This document shows positions 1 to 11,333 of a stretch of DNA of 64,000 nucleotides, piece after piece. Below the pieces are notes generated by a model that did not search any database, was not told the origin of the DNA, and worked only from the letters and a program-made list of their open reading frames with translations. The stretch's first letter is position 1. The number at the start of each line of letters is the position of its first letter. A program made the position numbers and the translations under genes. The stretch is from Moritella sp. Urea-trap-13 (lineage in GTDB: Bacteria > Pseudomonadota > Gammaproteobacteria > Enterobacterales > Moritellaceae), in contig NZ_PJCA01000034.1 in the NCBI RefSeq assembly GCF_002836355.1, forward strand, positions 23,223-87,222, read 5' to 3'.

Positions 1-368
1 ATCGCTTCGGCGGACATAGGTAATGCCGGACAGCGATTACCATCAATAAATACATGCTCAGGTTGTATTGGCAGTCCAGCAACAGCGCGTTGCATAGCCA
101 GCATAGTCGCTTGTAAGATATTCAGCTCATCAATCTCTTCTGGGCTACAACGGCCAATACTCCAAGCTAATGCTTTCTCTTTAATTTCCGGAAACAATAG
201 TTGGCGTTTTTTCTCACTTAATTTTTTTGAATCCGTTAAGCCTATAATAGGATTGTTTGGATCTAATATCACTGCGGCGGTGACCACATCACCGACTAAT
301 GGACCACGTCCAACTTCGTCAACACCAGCAACAAGTTTCCCTTCTGGGTAAATTATTTCATCATACAT
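1..368 (-). CDS. rnhB: Ribonuclease HII, N-terminal part (cut by window edge)
   Basis: Endonuclease that nicks the RNA strand of RNA-DNA hybrids and removes single ribonucleotides misincorporated into DNA. Only the first 122 or so codons are inside the window. The reading frame stays open to position 1. The N-terminal catalytic signature [10 protein letters not shown] is present with acidic residues D17 and E18, and the second catalytic aspartate follows in FIDGN (D109). The ATG at 368-366 overlaps the last 8 bases of lpxB, so the two are translationally coupled, as in other gammaproteobacteria where rnhB follows lpxB. Identification is firm; the C-terminal third cannot be judged. Confidence 0.95.
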   Translation of the reverse strand, partial: MYDEIIYPEGKLVAGVDEVGRGPLVGDVVTAAVILDPNNPIIGLTDSKKLSEKKRQLLFPEIKEKALAWSIGRCSPEEIDELNILQATMLAMQRAVAGLPIQPEHVFIDGNRCPALPMSAEA

Positions 369-1545
369 TTTTAGTTACCTGCTCTACTGCTGGGATATTA
401 TTGTCATTAATTAATTCAAGTACTGCATCTGCAGCTTGTTTGTCGGCATTACAACGAATTTGCTCATGTAATTCAGTAAAGTGCTTAATGAGAGCTGCAT
501 TATCTGTCGTTAACAGCTTAGCCATTTCTTCAGCCAAAATCTCTGGCTGGCAATCATCTTGTAACCGCTCTGCGACAATTTCTTTTTTCGCTAATAAGTT
601 AGGTAATGATACAAATGGCGCTTTCATCAAGCGTAGCATGATCTTATAGGTTAGCGGTTTAACGCGATAACCTACCACCATAGCACGTTTCATCAACATG
701 GTTTCCAGCGCAGCGGTACCAGATGCTAATAATACCGCATCAGCAACAGCCATGGCTTCACGCGCATGACCATCTAAAATGATCACATCAAGGTCAGGGG
801 CAACTTCTTGCTTAATAGCGAGAAATTGTGCTTTACGTTCTTCATTGACCATAGGTATAACAAACTGTAAGTCACTAAAACGCTGTTTTAATAAAATAGC
901 GGTCTCTAAAAAGCTTGCAGACAGTAATCCCACTTCACCAGCACGACTGCCAGGTAAAATAGCCACATAACGTTGTTTAGGATCGAGTTTAAGTTCGCTA
1001 ATAGCAGCTTGTTTATCAGCGCCAGCTAAGGGAATAGAATCAGCCATGGTATGGCCAATAAAGCGACAAGGCACATCATATTCATCATAGAAAGCTTTTT
1101 CAAACGGTAGAAAAGCTAATACCATATCTACGGCTTTTTTAATTTTGAAAACACGCTTTTGACGCCACGCCCAAACTGAAGGGCTGACATAATGCACGGT
1201 TTTTATACCGTCCGCTTTCAGTTTTAGTTCAATGGGAATATTAAAATCAGGCGCATCAACACCAATAAAGATATCAGGTGGATTTTGTTTAAAATGGGCA
1301 AGGACTTCCCGCTTTACTTTAAACAATCTTGGTAATCGACCTAGCACTTCCACTAGTCCAAATACAGATAGCTCTTCCATCTCAAACAGTGTATTAAAAC
1401 CAAGCGCTTGCATGCGTGGTCCAGCAATACCTTCGAAAATGGCATCAGGGTGACGGGATTTAATTTCTTTGATCAGTGCGGCAGCTAAAATATCGCCGGA
1501 GACTTCCCCGGCGATAATACCAATACGTAATGGTTTCGTTGTCAT
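361..1545 (-). CDS. lpxB: Lipid-A-disaccharide synthase
   Basis: Inner-membrane-associated GT19 glycosyltransferase. It joins UDP-2,3-diacylglucosamine and lipid X to make the beta-1,6 disaccharide of lipid A. At 394 residues it has the usual family length. Recognisable family segments are [11 protein letters not shown] at the N-terminus, [16 protein letters not shown] sequence (here [14 protein letters not shown], near residue 118), LPGSRAGEV near residue 198 and [11 protein letters not shown] near residue 274. It lies 25 bases after lpxA and overlaps rnhB by 8 bases in the lpxD-fabZ-lpxA-lpxB-rnhB run, so it is almost certainly cotranscribed with the earlier lipid A steps. Confidence 0.97.
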   Translation of the reverse strand: MTTKPLRIGIIAGEVSGDILAAALIKEIKSRHPDAIFEGIAGPRMQALGFNTLFEMEELSVFGLVEVLGRLPRLFKVKREVLAHFKQNPPDIFIGVDAPDFNIPIELKLKADGIKTVHYVSPSVWAWRQKRVFKIKKAVDMVLAFLPFEKAFYDEYDVPCRFIGHTMADSIPLAGADKQAAISELKLDPKQRYVAILPGSRAGEVGLLSASFLETAILLKQRFSDLQFVIPMVNEERKAQFLAIKQEVAPDLDVIILDGHAREAMAVADAVLLASGTAALETMLMKRAMVVGYRVKPLTYKIMLRLMKAPFVSLPNLLAKKEIVAERLQDDCQPEILAEEMAKLLTTDNAALIKHFTELHEQIRCNADKQAADAVLELINDNNIPAVEQVTKNV

Positions 1546-1570
1546 TGTAAGCTATCTATAAAGAATACGA

Positions 1571-2341
1571 TTAACGAATAATACCACGTTCATTGGTTTT
1601 TAAAAATTCTGTAAACAAAGCAACGCTTGGTTGTTCATTTGCACTTTCTGCTAATGCCGCTAATGCTTCAGCGACGGTGTTACCTTGACGGAACACGATA
1701 CGGTAAGCACGCTTAACGGCTTTAATTGCATCAGCATCAAATCCACGGCGCTTAAGGCCTTCAGAATTAATGCCAAACGGCTTAGCATGGTGACCCGATG
1801 CCATCACATAAGGCGGGATATCTTTAATGATAACCGAACCACCGGCAACGAAGGCATGAGAACCGACTTTACCAAACTGGTGAATCGCAGCATGGCCACC
1901 AAAAATAACGTAATCACCAATATGTACATGACCTGCTAAGGTCGCATTATTAGCAAAAATACAGTTATCACCGATAATAACATCGTGTGCAACGTGAGTA
2001 TTTACCATGAATAAGCTATTGCTACCAATTTTGGTTAAACCTTGGTCTTGAACTGTACCACGGTGGATAGTAACGCCTTCACGGAAGACATTATTATCAC
2101 CAATCTCAAGACGCGTGTTTTCACCCGCATACTTTAGATCTTGGCATTCTTCACCAATTGAGCCAAATTGGAAAAAGCGATTAGCTTTACCAATTTTACA
2201 AGGACCATTAATAACAACATGAGAAGCAATAACACAATCATCGCCAATCTCAACATTTTCACCAACGATAGTCCAAGGACCAATTTTTACATTATTACCA
2301 ATTTTTGCGCCTTCATGCACAATAGCGGTTTCATGGATCAC
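1571..2341 (-). CDS. lpxA: UDP-N-acetylglucosamine O-acyltransferase
   Basis: First step of lipid A synthesis: cytoplasmic transfer of a 3-hydroxyacyl chain from ACP to the 3-OH of UDP-GlcNAc. The 256-residue protein shows left-handed beta-helix hexapeptide repeats from the N-terminus to about residue 190, followed by the helical C-terminal domain. The catalytic histidine is H119 in the HVAHD motif (H125 in E. coli). The start is a GTG at 2341-2339: its G is also the last base of the fabZ stop (TAGTG), a one-base overlap implying termination-reinitiation coupling. No in-frame ATG fits better. Confidence 0.97.
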   Translation of the reverse strand: MIHETAIVHEGAKIGNNVKIGPWTIVGENVEIGDDCVIASHVVINGPCKIGKANRFFQFGSIGEECQDLKYAGENTRLEIGDNNVFREGVTIHRGTVQDQGLTKIGSNSLFMVNTHVAHDVIIGDNCIFANNATLAGHVHIGDYVIFGGHAAIHQFGKVGSHAFVAGGSVIIKDIPPYVMASGHHAKPFGINSEGLKRRGFDADAIKAVKRAYRIVFRQGNTVAEALAALAESANEQPSVALFTEFLKTNERGIIR

Positions 2342-2796
2342 TAGTTAGCCTCTCGTTTCGCGCACATGATCTCAGCATCGCAAACTACTTTACCATCAAC
2401 TTTTGCAATTGCAGTAAAGCGACCGATACCACGGCGTTCTTTAATTAATTCGATATGCAGGTGTAAAACATCACCAGGCACAACAGGTTTACGGAAACGC
2501 GCCTTATCAATTCCGGCGAAATAATAAAGCTCATTGTCTGCAGGACCACCATCAGATTTATACCCTAACAAACCCGATGCTTGTGCTAATGCTTCTAAAA
2601 TCAATACCCCAGGAAAAATAGGGTTGGTTGGAAAATGGCCAGTAAATTGCGGCTCATTTACCGATACATTTTTAATGGCATGTATCGACTTACCCGGTAC
2701 ATAATCCAATACACGGTCTACAAGTAAAAATGGAAACCTGTGTGGTAAAAGGCTCATGATTTCTCGTATTTCAATGGTATTTTTTTGTTCGCTCAA
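2341..2796 (-). CDS. fabZ: 3-hydroxyacyl-[ACP] dehydratase
   Basis: Dehydrates 3-hydroxyacyl-ACP in fatty acid elongation. It competes with LpxA/LpxD for 3-hydroxyacyl-ACP, which explains its place inside the lipid A operon. The hot-dog fold protein has 151 residues, normal length. Catalytic H54 is in GHFP and E68 in LILEALAQ, the same positions as in E. coli. It ends with a TAG that overlaps the lpxA GTG start by one base and begins 43 bases after lpxD. Confidence 0.97.
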   Translation of the reverse strand: MSEQKNTIEIREIMSLLPHRFPFLLVDRVLDYVPGKSIHAIKNVSVNEPQFTGHFPTNPIFPGVLILEALAQASGLLGYKSDGGPADNELYYFAGIDKARFRKPVVPGDVLHLHIELIKERRGIGRFTAIAKVDGKVVCDAEIMCAKREAN

Positions 2797-2839
2797 AATT
2801 TTAATTCCTGTCGCAACGAAAGCTTTATAACGCTTAGGT

Positions 2840-3850
2840 TTAGCTTGATTTTTCTAGTTTCGATAAGCGTTTATGCATATCATCAATTTTCATTACACGA
2901 GCCGTTTGACGACGCCATTCACGATTAGCTTGTGCCGGAATACCAGATGAATACAAACCCGCTTTATCAATCGGTCGCATTACCATCGACATGCCGGTGA
3001 TATTAACGTTATCGGTTATTTCCATATGACCATTGATAACACTACCACCACCAATCATGCATTGTTTACCTAATTTTAAGCTTCCTGCTAGCAGAGTACC
3101 GCCAGAGATAGCGGTGTTTTCACCTATTTCAACATTATGGCCGACTTGACACTGATTATCTAAAATCACGCCGTCGCTAATAATGGTATTATCTAACGCA
3201 CCGCGATCAATCGTAGTGCACGCACCAATTTCAACGCGATCGCCGATGATTACTCGGCCGAGTTGTGGGATCTTGATCCAACGGCCACCATCATTGGCAT
3301 AACCAAAACCGTCAGCGCCGATTACAGCGCCACTTTGGATCAGACAATCACTGCCAATTGCAATATTGTGGTAGATAGTAACATTTGCCCACAATTTAGT
3401 GCTCTGACCAATAATGGTATTTTTACCAACAAAACAACCAGCGCCGATAACAACATTATCTGCTAACGTCACACCCGTTTCGATAACAGCATTGGCACCG
3501 ATGGCCACATTTTCACCCAGTACCACATCGTCTGCAATAACCGCACTTGACGCAATATCAGTAGCTGGTGCGGGTGTAGTATCAAGCAACTGTGCCACTA
3601 ACGCAAAACCAACGTACGGGTTTTTCATCACAAGTGCATTGGTATTACACGCTGCAAGATCATCAGGTTTAACAATTACTGCAGAAGCTGCAACAGTAGC
3701 TAATTGAGCGCTGTATTTGCTATCGCTTAAAAAAGTGATACTACCCGGCTGTGCATTTTGCATCGAATTAATCGTACTGATCTCAATACTACCATCGCCG
3801 TGTAGCTCAGCTTGAATTGCCGTTGCTATTTGTTGTAACGTCATTGCCAT
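2840..3850 (-). CDS. lpxD: UDP-3-O-(3-hydroxyacyl)glucosamine N-acyltransferase
   Basis: Third step of lipid A synthesis: N-acylation of UDP-3-O-acylglucosamine from hydroxyacyl-ACP. The 336-residue protein has an N-terminal uridine-binding domain (about residues 1-100), then hexapeptide repeats of a left-handed beta-helix and a C-terminal helix. The catalytic histidine is H238 in VGHNVEIG (H239 in E. coli). It sits between skp and fabZ as in E. coli. Confidence 0.97.
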   Translation of the reverse strand: MAMTLQQIATAIQAELHGDGSIEISTINSMQNAQPGSITFLSDSKYSAQLATVAASAVIVKPDDLAACNTNALVMKNPYVGFALVAQLLDTTPAPATDIASSAVIADDVVLGENVAIGANAVIETGVTLADNVVIGAGCFVGKNTIIGQSTKLWANVTIYHNIAIGSDCLIQSGAVIGADGFGYANDGGRWIKIPQLGRVIIGDRVEIGACTTIDRGALDNTIISDGVILDNQCQVGHNVEIGENTAISGGTLLAGSLKLGKQCMIGGGSVINGHMEITDNVNITGMSMVMRPIDKAGLYSSGIPAQANREWRRQTARVMKIDDMHKRLSKLEKSS

Positions 3851-3917
3851 GTTAAACCTTTCTATCTATAAAAATTCTTATGCTATTTTACTATACTTTT
3901 AGTACGGTGAAATATAA

Positions 3918-4415
3918 TTACTTGCTTAATTCTTGTATTATTTTATCAGAGATATCTAATTTTGGATCTAGGAATAAAGCCGCTTGTTTGGTGATCACCA
4001 GATCATAACCATCACGCTTAGAGACGGTTTCAATGGCATTTTGTAATAATACTAACAGCTTGTTATTTTCTTCTTGACCACGACGTTGCTGATCTTCTTT
4101 AAACGCTTTGCCTTTTAATTTTAGCTGTGCATCTAATTCTTCTAATTTACGCACCAGTTTAGTTTGCTCTTGTGGTGTCATTAACGCTGCATCACGCTGA
4201 CGTTTCTCGTTTAATGTAACCAATTCTTTTTGCAACTTATTTAGTTCTACAGCGCGCGTTTGGAATTCTTCGTTCAAACGTTTACCAATTGCTTCACGTT
4301 GTGGTAATTGCTGTAATATTTGACCGGCATCAACGACGGCATAACCAGCTGCACTGGCAGTAAATGATGCACCAAGTGCCAAGGCTAATGCTGTTGCTTT
4401 AATAATTTTTTTCAT
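3918..4415 (-). CDS. skp: Periplasmic outer-membrane-protein chaperone Skp (OmpH)
   Basis: Trimeric periplasmic holdase that keeps unfolded outer-membrane proteins soluble on their way to the BAM complex. The 165-residue precursor has a typical Sec signal peptide of about 22 residues ending in ASA before AGYAVVDAGQIL. The middle is a charged, heptad-like helical hairpin (about residues 40-130) forming the family's tentacles. It lies directly downstream of bamA, the machine it delivers clients to. Confidence 0.95.
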   Translation of the reverse strand: MKKIIKATALALALGASFTASAAGYAVVDAGQILQQLPQREAIGKRLNEEFQTRAVELNKLQKELVTLNEKRQRDAALMTPQEQTKLVRKLEELDAQLKLKGKAFKEDQQRRGQEENNKLLVLLQNAIETVSKRDGYDLVITKQAALFLDPKLDISDKIIQELSK

Positions 4416-4492
4416 GTTAATCCCTAATTAGATTTAAACTTAAGGCGCACGTTCTGATACTGAACGTACGCATTTATTCAATATGCTTTGGC

Positions 4493-6940
4493 TTAGAAAG
4501 TGCTACCAATATTAAAGGTGAATACTTCTGTTTTGTCGCCTTCGTATTCTTTCAATGGCGTGGCCAATGAGAATACTAATGGGCCCATTGGTGATAGCCA
4601 CTGTAAACTAACACCCACAGAGGCACGTATACGCGCAGGGTCAGAATAGTCACCAAAGTTGTCACAATTTCCTAAACAACTTCCGCTCGGATAGTCGCTG
4701 GAGTTAAACTCCGTATCCCATACTGAACCAGCATCAACAAATACCGTTGTACGTACAAGATTAGCGTATTCTTCGCTTAAAAATGGTGTTGGGAAAATTA
4801 GTTCAACACTACCCGTTGCTAGGGCATTACCACCAACCGAAGAGTCCGTCGCAACGTAGCCGGTATCACCAGGGTTACTCGGACCTGCGGTATTTTGTAT
4901 GCCTTTTGGACTAATGGTATTACTGTTAAAACCACGTACCGAGTAGAAACCACCGGCATAGTAGTTTTCATAAAATGGTAAGATGTGATCATCACCATTG
5001 GATGTCTGACCATAACCATTACCATAAGCCACGCGACCACGCATCAATACTGACCAGCGATGGTTGCTTGATATCGGCACATAATACTTATTATCCAAGC
5101 TCATTTTAAAATACTGTACATCTGAACCAGGTACTGTCATGGTAAAGTTAGCTTTTTGTTCCGAACCCGATGTGGCAAATACCCCGCGATTTAAGGTACG
5201 GCGACGCCAAGATGCTGAAACATCAAAACCTTGGAATACGACAAAGCTACCGTCAGCATCAAAATCTTTATCATAAATATCCCAGAAAATCTGAGTTTGT
5301 GCATAGGTAGTAGTTTGCGAGATTTTATTCCATTCATAACCTAAACTAAAGCTCAGGGTATTGTTTTCGTTAACAGGGAAACCTAAGGTACCCGATACAC
5401 CATAAGTACGGTTGTTATAATCGACAATGTCCGCTTCTGATGCTTCAAAGTCAGTGAAATAAAGTTTACCACCAAAGCTCACACCATCAACCGTAAAGTA
5501 CGGGTCGGTATAATTTAAGCTGGCATTTTTCGAGTAGTCATTGGTACTAACACTGATACCCGCCTTATTACCGGTACCAAAGAAGTTATCCTGTTGAATA
5601 CCGGCATTTAAACTTAAACCAGATTCTGAACCATAACCAATACCGGCATTAAATGAGCCTGCTGGTTGTTCTTTCACTTGCACATTAACGTCAACCACAT
5701 CCATCTGACCCGGTACACGTACTGTATTAGTGTTCACGGTTTCAAAGAAACCAAGTTGGTTAAGACGCGTTTTAGAACGGTCAATTAAGCGGTTCGATAA
5801 CCAAGTTCCTTCCATCTGACGCATTTCGCGACGCAGTACTTCATCTTTAGTGACATCATTACCGGCAAAGTTAATACGGCGCACATAAATACGCGGGCCC
5901 GGTTCAACCGCAATAGTGAGGTTAACCGTATGGTCTTCGTCATTTATTTCTGGATAGGTAGATACTTTTGGATATGCATAACCAAAGCGGCTTAAATAAC
6001 GACTGAGGCTTTCTTCTGTTGCCGTGACACTGGCACCACTGTATAGCTCGCCTGAGTTAAGCGCTAATAAACCGCGTAACTCTTGTTCTTTATCGAGTAG
6101 ATCACCGGTTAACACAATGTGACCGAGTTTATATTGCTCACCTTCATCCACTTTAAGGGTGATATAAATACCTTGTTTATCTGGCGTCATGGAAACTTGC
6201 GTTGATTCAGTTTTAAAACGGATATAACCCTTATCAACATAATGGCTACGCAGTTTCTCTAAATCACCAGCCAGCATTTGTTTTTGATACTGCTGATCAG
6301 CCATAAAGTTCCACCACGGCGTATGATCACTGAGCTCAAATATATTTTTTAATTCTGCGGTTGAGTAAACCGTGTTACCTAAAATATTGAGCTGTTTAAT
6401 TTCCGCTGATTTACCTTCAACGAAACTAAATTTAATATCAATACGGTTACGTGGTAACGGGGTAATAATGGTATTTATTTTTGCGCTATAACGACCTGCG
6501 CCATAATAGAATTCCTGCAATCCCTGCTCTACCGAACGAATGATAGTGCGATCAATCGGCTCGCCAACACGAATGCCAGATGAATTAAGACTTTCTTGTA
6601 ATTGTTCTTCTGGGATCGCCTCATTACCAACAAATTCAATGCTACTAATCGTCGGTAATTCAGTAACTTTAAAAACTAGCGTCGCACCATCACGGTACAG
6701 CTCAATATCATCAAAGTTGCCTGATGCGTATAATTTCTTCACGGCTAACGCGGTATCACTGCTGCTGACGCGATCACCTTCTCGCAGTGGAATATTCAAT
6801 AATGCCGCACCGAGCGTTACACGTTGTAAGCCTTCGACTTGAATATCGTCAACAATGAAGCTATTTTCAGCAGCTGTCGCACTGGTAATTAAGCAAGCAC
6901 TTGAAAGTAGTACGCCAACTATATATTTATTAATTATCAT
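4493..6940 (-). CDS. bamA: Outer-membrane protein assembly factor BamA
   Basis: Essential Omp85 insertase that folds beta-barrel proteins into the outer membrane. The 815-residue precursor has a signal peptide (about 1-23, cut after TAA), five POTRA domains (about 24-420) and a 16-strand barrel ending in a C-terminal phenylalanine (FTFNIGSTF). The lid-loop motif VRGF is at 668-671. A close cysteine pair (C755, C759) lies in a surface loop, comparable to the loop disulfide of E. coli BamA. It follows rseP by 36 bases and precedes skp, the conserved order. Confidence 0.97.
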   Translation of the reverse strand: MIINKYIVGVLLSSACLITSATAAENSFIVDDIQVEGLQRVTLGAALLNIPLREGDRVSSSDTALAVKKLYASGNFDDIELYRDGATLVFKVTELPTISSIEFVGNEAIPEEQLQESLNSSGIRVGEPIDRTIIRSVEQGLQEFYYGAGRYSAKINTIITPLPRNRIDIKFSFVEGKSAEIKQLNILGNTVYSTAELKNIFELSDHTPWWNFMADQQYQKQMLAGDLEKLRSHYVDKGYIRFKTESTQVSMTPDKQGIYITLKVDEGEQYKLGHIVLTGDLLDKEQELRGLLALNSGELYSGASVTATEESLSRYLSRFGYAYPKVSTYPEINDEDHTVNLTIAVEPGPRIYVRRINFAGNDVTKDEVLRREMRQMEGTWLSNRLIDRSKTRLNQLGFFETVNTNTVRVPGQMDVVDVNVQVKEQPAGSFNAGIGYGSESGLSLNAGIQQDNFFGTGNKAGISVSTNDYSKNASLNYTDPYFTVDGVSFGGKLYFTDFEASEADIVDYNNRTYGVSGTLGFPVNENNTLSFSLGYEWNKISQTTTYAQTQIFWDIYDKDFDADGSFVVFQGFDVSASWRRRTLNRGVFATSGSEQKANFTMTVPGSDVQYFKMSLDNKYYVPISSNHRWSVLMRGRVAYGNGYGQTSNGDDHILPFYENYYAGGFYSVRGFNSNTISPKGIQNTAGPSNPGDTGYVATDSSVGGNALATGSVELIFPTPFLSEEYANLVRTTVFVDAGSVWDTEFNSSDYPSGSCLGNCDNFGDYSDPARIRASVGVSLQWLSPMGPLVFSLATPLKEYEGDKTEVFTFNIGSTF

Positions 6941-6976
6941 TCTGAGTAAATAATCCCTAAAACGTAATTCAATGAC

Positions 6977-8332
6977 TTATAAACGAGCGAAGTCATTAAA
7001 TAAGGCAAGTCCCGTTAATAGCATAATAATGACTGAACCAATTTTAAAACCAAACTCTTGGATCTTTTCAGATACAGGTCGACCGGTAATCAGTTCAAAT
7101 GTGTAATACATTAGATGGCCACCATCTAGTACTGGCAGTGGCATTAAATTCATTAAGCCTAAATTAACACTAATCAAGGCAAGGAAACCTAAGAAATAAA
7201 CCAAGCCATAATCCGCACTGGCGCCCGCACTTTTGGCAATAGAAATCGGTCCACTTAAGTTATTCAGCGAAATGTCACCGGTCACTAAACGGCCAATCAT
7301 CTTAAATGTCAGCGCCGTAAGCTGCCAAGTTCGTTCCACAGACTGTTGTACTGAATCTAGAATACCATATTGAATATCAACAAGATAATCTTCAGGATAA
7401 CTGGCAACCACAGGTGCAACGCCTAAATAACCTTTTAATACGCCATCGGCATCTGCTTTACCTTTTGGTGTCACATTCAATACTAATTGTTGGCCATTAC
7501 GCAGTATGCTTATTGCTAATGTCTGGTCTGGACTATTTTGTATTTGATCAACTAGCATTAACCAACTATCAATAGGTTGCTCTGCTACTGCAATAATTTT
7601 ATCGCCAGCCAATAGACCCGCCTTTTCACCGGCACTGCCTTTAATGACTTCAGCCAGTTCTTGACTCACCGCTGGTCGGTAAGGCGTTAACCCCATGCTG
7701 GTAATCGGTGACTCGCGCTCAGGATCAAACTGCCATTCACGTAAATCAACCTGTCGCGATACCGTATAGTGAGTGTCCTCAAGATATAACTGCATCGCCA
7801 TAGATGGTTCACCCATGTGTTCAATTAACTTAAGACTAACGTCATTCCAATCTTGAACAGCTTGACCATCAATCGCAGTAATAATCGCTTTATTCGTCAC
7901 ACCAGCTTGCGCCATCACCGAATGCGGAGCTACATCACCAATCACTGGTTTTACACTCGGTACGCCGATCATGAACATCAGCCAAAAAGCCACAATGGCT
8001 AACGCGAAGTTTGCTAACGGCCCAGCAGCAACAATGGCGATCCTGGCTAATACCGGTTTACGATTAAAGGATTGTGATTTTAATTCTTCAGGTACGTCAT
8101 CAACGCGTTCATCAAGCATCTTAACAAAGCCGCCTAATGGGATCATGGCGACAGCATATTCAGTACCGTCTTTACCGGTACGCATCCATAGCGTTTTACC
8201 AAAACCAATCGAAAAACGTAATACTTTAACGCCACAGCGACGTGCTACCCAAAAGTGACCAAACTCGTGTATAGCAACTAAAATGCCTAGGGCAATAATG
8301 AATGCACCTAGATTCCATAAAGACGATATCAT
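6977..8332 (-). CDS. rseP: Site-2 intramembrane zinc metalloprotease RseP
   Basis: Cleaves the anti-sigma factor RseA inside the inner membrane to release sigma E, and clears signal-peptide remnants. The zinc motif HEFGH is at residues 22-26 in the first transmembrane segment and the third ligand motif PVLDGGH near residue 403. Two PDZ domains occupy the periplasmic middle (about 115-310). The 451 residues match the family. The start ATG overlaps the dxr stop (ATGA). It lies directly upstream of bamA, whose folding stress its pathway reports. Confidence 0.96.
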   Translation of the reverse strand: MISSLWNLGAFIIALGILVAIHEFGHFWVARRCGVKVLRFSIGFGKTLWMRTGKDGTEYAVAMIPLGGFVKMLDERVDDVPEELKSQSFNRKPVLARIAIVAAGPLANFALAIVAFWLMFMIGVPSVKPVIGDVAPHSVMAQAGVTNKAIITAIDGQAVQDWNDVSLKLIEHMGEPSMAMQLYLEDTHYTVSRQVDLREWQFDPERESPITSMGLTPYRPAVSQELAEVIKGSAGEKAGLLAGDKIIAVAEQPIDSWLMLVDQIQNSPDQTLAISILRNGQQLVLNVTPKGKADADGVLKGYLGVAPVVASYPEDYLVDIQYGILDSVQQSVERTWQLTALTFKMIGRLVTGDISLNNLSGPISIAKSAGASADYGLVYFLGFLALISVNLGLMNLMPLPVLDGGHLMYYTFELITGRPVSEKIQEFGFKIGSVIIMLLTGLALFNDFARL

Positions 8333-9525
8333 TTTGCGACTCTGCTTATTGTTTGTTGGGCGTCGATTCGCGCCATGGCATCAATATCAATCAAGGCATC
8401 AATACTGTTCGCTGCAGAAATACTTAAACGTTCCAAAACGCTGGCATTGACACGGGCAATATCGGTGAAACCAATTTGCCCCGTTAAGAAGGCATCTACC
8501 GCAATTTCATTCGCTGCATTTAACGTGGTGGTTGCCGCTTGACCTTGATAACAAGCATCTATGGCTAATTTCAAACAAGGGTAACGGGTATAATCAGGTT
8601 TCAAGAAGGTCAATTCACCCATTTCGAAGAAATCGAGTGGTTTAACACCTGAAGGGATGCGCTGAGGATAAGCCATTGCATGGGCAATTGGCGTACACAT
8701 ATCCGGTTCCCCCATTTGTGCTAACACTGAACCATCAGTATATTGCACCATAGAGTGGATCACAGACTGAGGATGGATAACCACTTGGATCTGCGCTTCG
8801 TCAGCATTAAATAACCACTTAGCTTCAATATACTCTAAGCCTTTATTCATCATGGTCGCTGAATCAACTGAGATTTTCTGACCCATAGACCAGTTAGGAT
8901 GCGCACAAGCCTGTGCCGGCGTCACCGCAGCTAAATCTGCAATATCGCTATAACGGAATGGACCACCAGAACCGGTTAATAATATTTTACTGATGCCCTC
9001 TGCAACAAGGTTACAAAAACCCAAGTTGCTTTGCACAGCCAAAGGCATCGCTTGGAATATGGCATTGTGTTCACTATCAATCGGTAATAATTGCGCGCCA
9101 CTGGCTTTTACTTCTTGCATAAATAAAGCGCCAGACATCACTAGCGCTTCTTTATTGGCCAGCAAAATACGTTTACCAGCACGCACTGCAGCTAACGTAG
9201 GCATTAGTCCTGCGGCACCAACAATCGCCGCCATCACCATGTCACTCTCATCAAGCGCTGCAACCTGGCATAAGGCGTCCATCCCAGATAACACCTCAGT
9301 AGAGCAGTTAAGTGATTTTAGTTGTTGCGCTAACTGGCTTGCGGCAACATCATTAAGCATTACGGCATAACAAGGTTTAAATTCTAAACATTGCGCCAGC
9401 ATCTCAGTGACATTACTATTCGCCGTTAAAGCCTGTATCCGAAAGCGCTCAGGATTATTACGAACAACTGTAAGGGTACTTTTACCAATCGAGCCGGTGG
9501 CACCCAGTATCGTTAATCCAATCAC
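8329..9525 (-). CDS. dxr: 1-deoxy-D-xylulose 5-phosphate reductoisomerase
   Basis: Second enzyme of the MEP isoprenoid pathway: converts DXP to 2-C-methyl-D-erythritol 4-phosphate with NADPH. The 398-residue length is identical to E. coli. The N-terminal Rossmann motif [10 protein letters not shown] is at 8-17; active-site segments [10 protein letters not shown] and [10 protein letters not shown] carry the metal and substrate ligands. It overlaps rseP by four bases and sits 12 bases after cdsA. Synonym ispC. Confidence 0.97.
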   Translation of the reverse strand: MIGLTILGATGSIGKSTLTVVRNNPERFRIQALTANSNVTEMLAQCLEFKPCYAVMLNDVAASQLAQQLKSLNCSTEVLSGMDALCQVAALDESDMVMAAIVGAAGLMPTLAAVRAGKRILLANKEALVMSGALFMQEVKASGAQLLPIDSEHNAIFQAMPLAVQSNLGFCNLVAEGISKILLTGSGGPFRYSDIADLAAVTPAQACAHPNWSMGQKISVDSATMMNKGLEYIEAKWLFNADEAQIQVVIHPQSVIHSMVQYTDGSVLAQMGEPDMCTPIAHAMAYPQRIPSGVKPLDFFEMGELTFLKPDYTRYPCLKLAIDACYQGQAATTTLNAANEIAVDAFLTGQIGFTDIARVNASVLERLSISAANSIDALIDIDAMARIDAQQTISRVAK

Positions 9526-9537
9526 AATAACGCTCCC

Positions 9538-10437
9538 TTAAAAACAAACTAAATAAATAACAGCAAATACCGGTAATGCAGCCGTTAAGCTATCAATACG
9601 ATCTAAAATGCCGCCGTGACCAGGTAATAACGTTCCACTGTCTTTTACACCCGCTTCACGTTTAAACATACTCTCGTTAAGATCACCTAATGTTGATGAA
9701 ATTGACGTGATAAAGCACGTGAACAGGATTATGACAAACTTAGTGCTATCAAGTTCCCCTGAAGGTGAAACCGTCATCACAACTGCAGCAATTAGCGCGA
9801 TAAGCATAGATACAACAACACCACCCAAAAAGCCTTCTCGGGTTTTACCCGGGCTTACTCTTGGTGCTAATTTATTTTTACCAAATTTCTTGCCAGTAAA
9901 GTAAGCACCTGAATCTGCGCCCCATACTAAGAACATCACTAGCATCACTAACCATGCACCAGCCAGTGGATCATGGAAATATTGATAAGAACGCAGTGCT
10001 AGCATTGCCCAAAAAAATGGCACTAAGGTAACAATACCAAAGACGACTTTCACTAAGGTATTCTTAGTCCACGCTTTAGCGCTGTTTGGATAAGTTAATA
10101 CTAATGCTGCGCAAATTAACCACCACACAGCACCGACAGTCAAAATACCACTGACTAAGGGTACTAACACAGTTTCATTATTATCCGTCACTTGCCAGAT
10201 ATGACGTACATCGGGTGGAATAACTAATAATGTCGCACCCAGAATAAGTGAGTAACCAACGATAAGCGCATTCGGTAATTTACTGTTATTCTTATCGACC
10301 AATACCGCCCACTCTTTGGTTGCTAAGATAAACACACCTGCGATTGCAAGTGCGAACCACTGTAGAGGTAACAGAAAGATAGCGGCAAGCGCTAATGGAG
10401 CTAAAATTAATGCGGTGGTAATTCGTTGCTTAAGCAA
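9538..10437 (-). CDS. cdsA: Phosphatidate cytidylyltransferase
   Basis: Polytopic inner-membrane enzyme making CDP-diacylglycerol from phosphatidic acid and CTP, the branch point to all phospholipids. The 299 residues contain about eight hydrophobic segments. The C-terminal family signature is clear: KREAGVKDSG, then LLPGHGGILDRIDS close to residue 280. It lies between uppS and dxr as in E. coli. Confidence 0.96.
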   Translation of the reverse strand: MLKQRITTALILAPLALAAIFLLPLQWFALAIAGVFILATKEWAVLVDKNNSKLPNALIVGYSLILGATLLVIPPDVRHIWQVTDNNETVLVPLVSGILTVGAVWWLICAALVLTYPNSAKAWTKNTLVKVVFGIVTLVPFFWAMLALRSYQYFHDPLAGAWLVMLVMFLVWGADSGAYFTGKKFGKNKLAPRVSPGKTREGFLGGVVVSMLIALIAAVVMTVSPSGELDSTKFVIILFTCFITSISSTLGDLNESMFKREAGVKDSGTLLPGHGGILDRIDSLTAALPVFAVIYLVCF

Positions 10438-10493
10438 AGTTGTTCTCCTATTAAAAAACGTCCAGAATTTTATCTCAACGCTACTATATGTGT

Positions 10494-11264
10494 TTATTGC
10501 TGTTTAGTTAAAATAGCTCGGATCTGTTCACCTGTGCCACCAAAACGACGTTCTCTGTTTACAAAGCTAAAAATAGCATCTTCAAATGCCGTTTTATCAA
10601 AGTCAGGCCATAAGGTGTCAGTGAAATATAATTCCGCATACGCGAGTTGCCATAACAGAAAATTACTAATCCGGTGATCGCCACCCGTGCGGATCATCAA
10701 ATCAACAGCTGGCTGGTCAGCCATGGCAATATGCTGCCCCAACATTTTGTCATCAATTTGATCTAAGCTTATTTCGCCAGTTTTAACTGCGATAGCAATC
10801 TGCTTCGCGGCATTGGCGATATCAGATTGACCACCGTAGTTGGCCGCAATATTGAGCGTGAGTTTAGTGTTATTACACGTTAACGTTTCAGCTTCAGTAA
10901 TCTTGGCTTGAATGGCTAGACTAAATGCAGATACATCACCAATGATTTTTAGGCGGATTTGGTTTTTATGTAGTTTCTTCACTTCTCGCGTTAACACTGT
11001 CATGAATAACTTCATTAACATACTAACTTCAGCTTCTGGTCGACGCCAATTTTCACTACTAAACGCAAATAACGTTAACGACTCAATTCCTATAGCTAAT
11101 GCACTACTCACAACTTGACGAACAGACTTAACACCTTCATGGTGGCCTTTAACACGTATTTTACCACGCTGCTGCGCCCAACGCCCATTGCCATCCATGA
11201 TGATTGCAACATGCTTAGGTTTCGAGTCATTGACTAACGCTTCGAGTTCAGTTGAGTTTACCAT
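10494..11264 (-). CDS. uppS: Undecaprenyl diphosphate synthase
   Basis: Cis-prenyltransferase that extends farnesyl diphosphate with eight isopentenyl units to give the C55 carrier for peptidoglycan and O-antigen. Catalytic D24 lies in [10 protein letters not shown] (21-30), and the later family segments [11 protein letters not shown] and [17 protein letters not shown] are present. The 256 residues are normal length. It is separated from frr by a hairpin that may partly terminate the rpsB-frr transcript. Synonym ispU. Confidence 0.97.
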   Translation of the reverse strand: MVNSTELEALVNDSKPKHVAIIMDGNGRWAQQRGKIRVKGHHEGVKSVRQVVSSALAIGIESLTLFAFSSENWRRPEAEVSMLMKLFMTVLTREVKKLHKNQIRLKIIGDVSAFSLAIQAKITEAETLTCNNTKLTLNIAANYGGQSDIANAAKQIAIAVKTGEISLDQIDDKMLGQHIAMADQPAVDLMIRTGGDHRISNFLLWQLAYAELYFTDTLWPDFDKTAFEDAIFSFVNRERRFGGTGEQIRAILTKQQ

Positions 11265-11282
11265 TACTATCTTTATCCATTA

Positions 11283-11313
11283 AAAATTAAAACGCCGTAT
11301 CGAAATACGGCGT
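11283..11313 (-). terminator. Hairpin downstream of frr
   Basis: On the minus strand a perfect 9-bp stem (ACGCCGTAT / ATACGGCGT, four-base loop) is followed by a T-rich stretch (TTTTAATTTTTA). It lies 20 bases after the frr stop and before uppS, so it probably attenuates readthrough from the translation genes into the envelope genes. Confidence 0.7.
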
Positions 11314-11333
11314 CTTAAAAAATGTAATCGAGA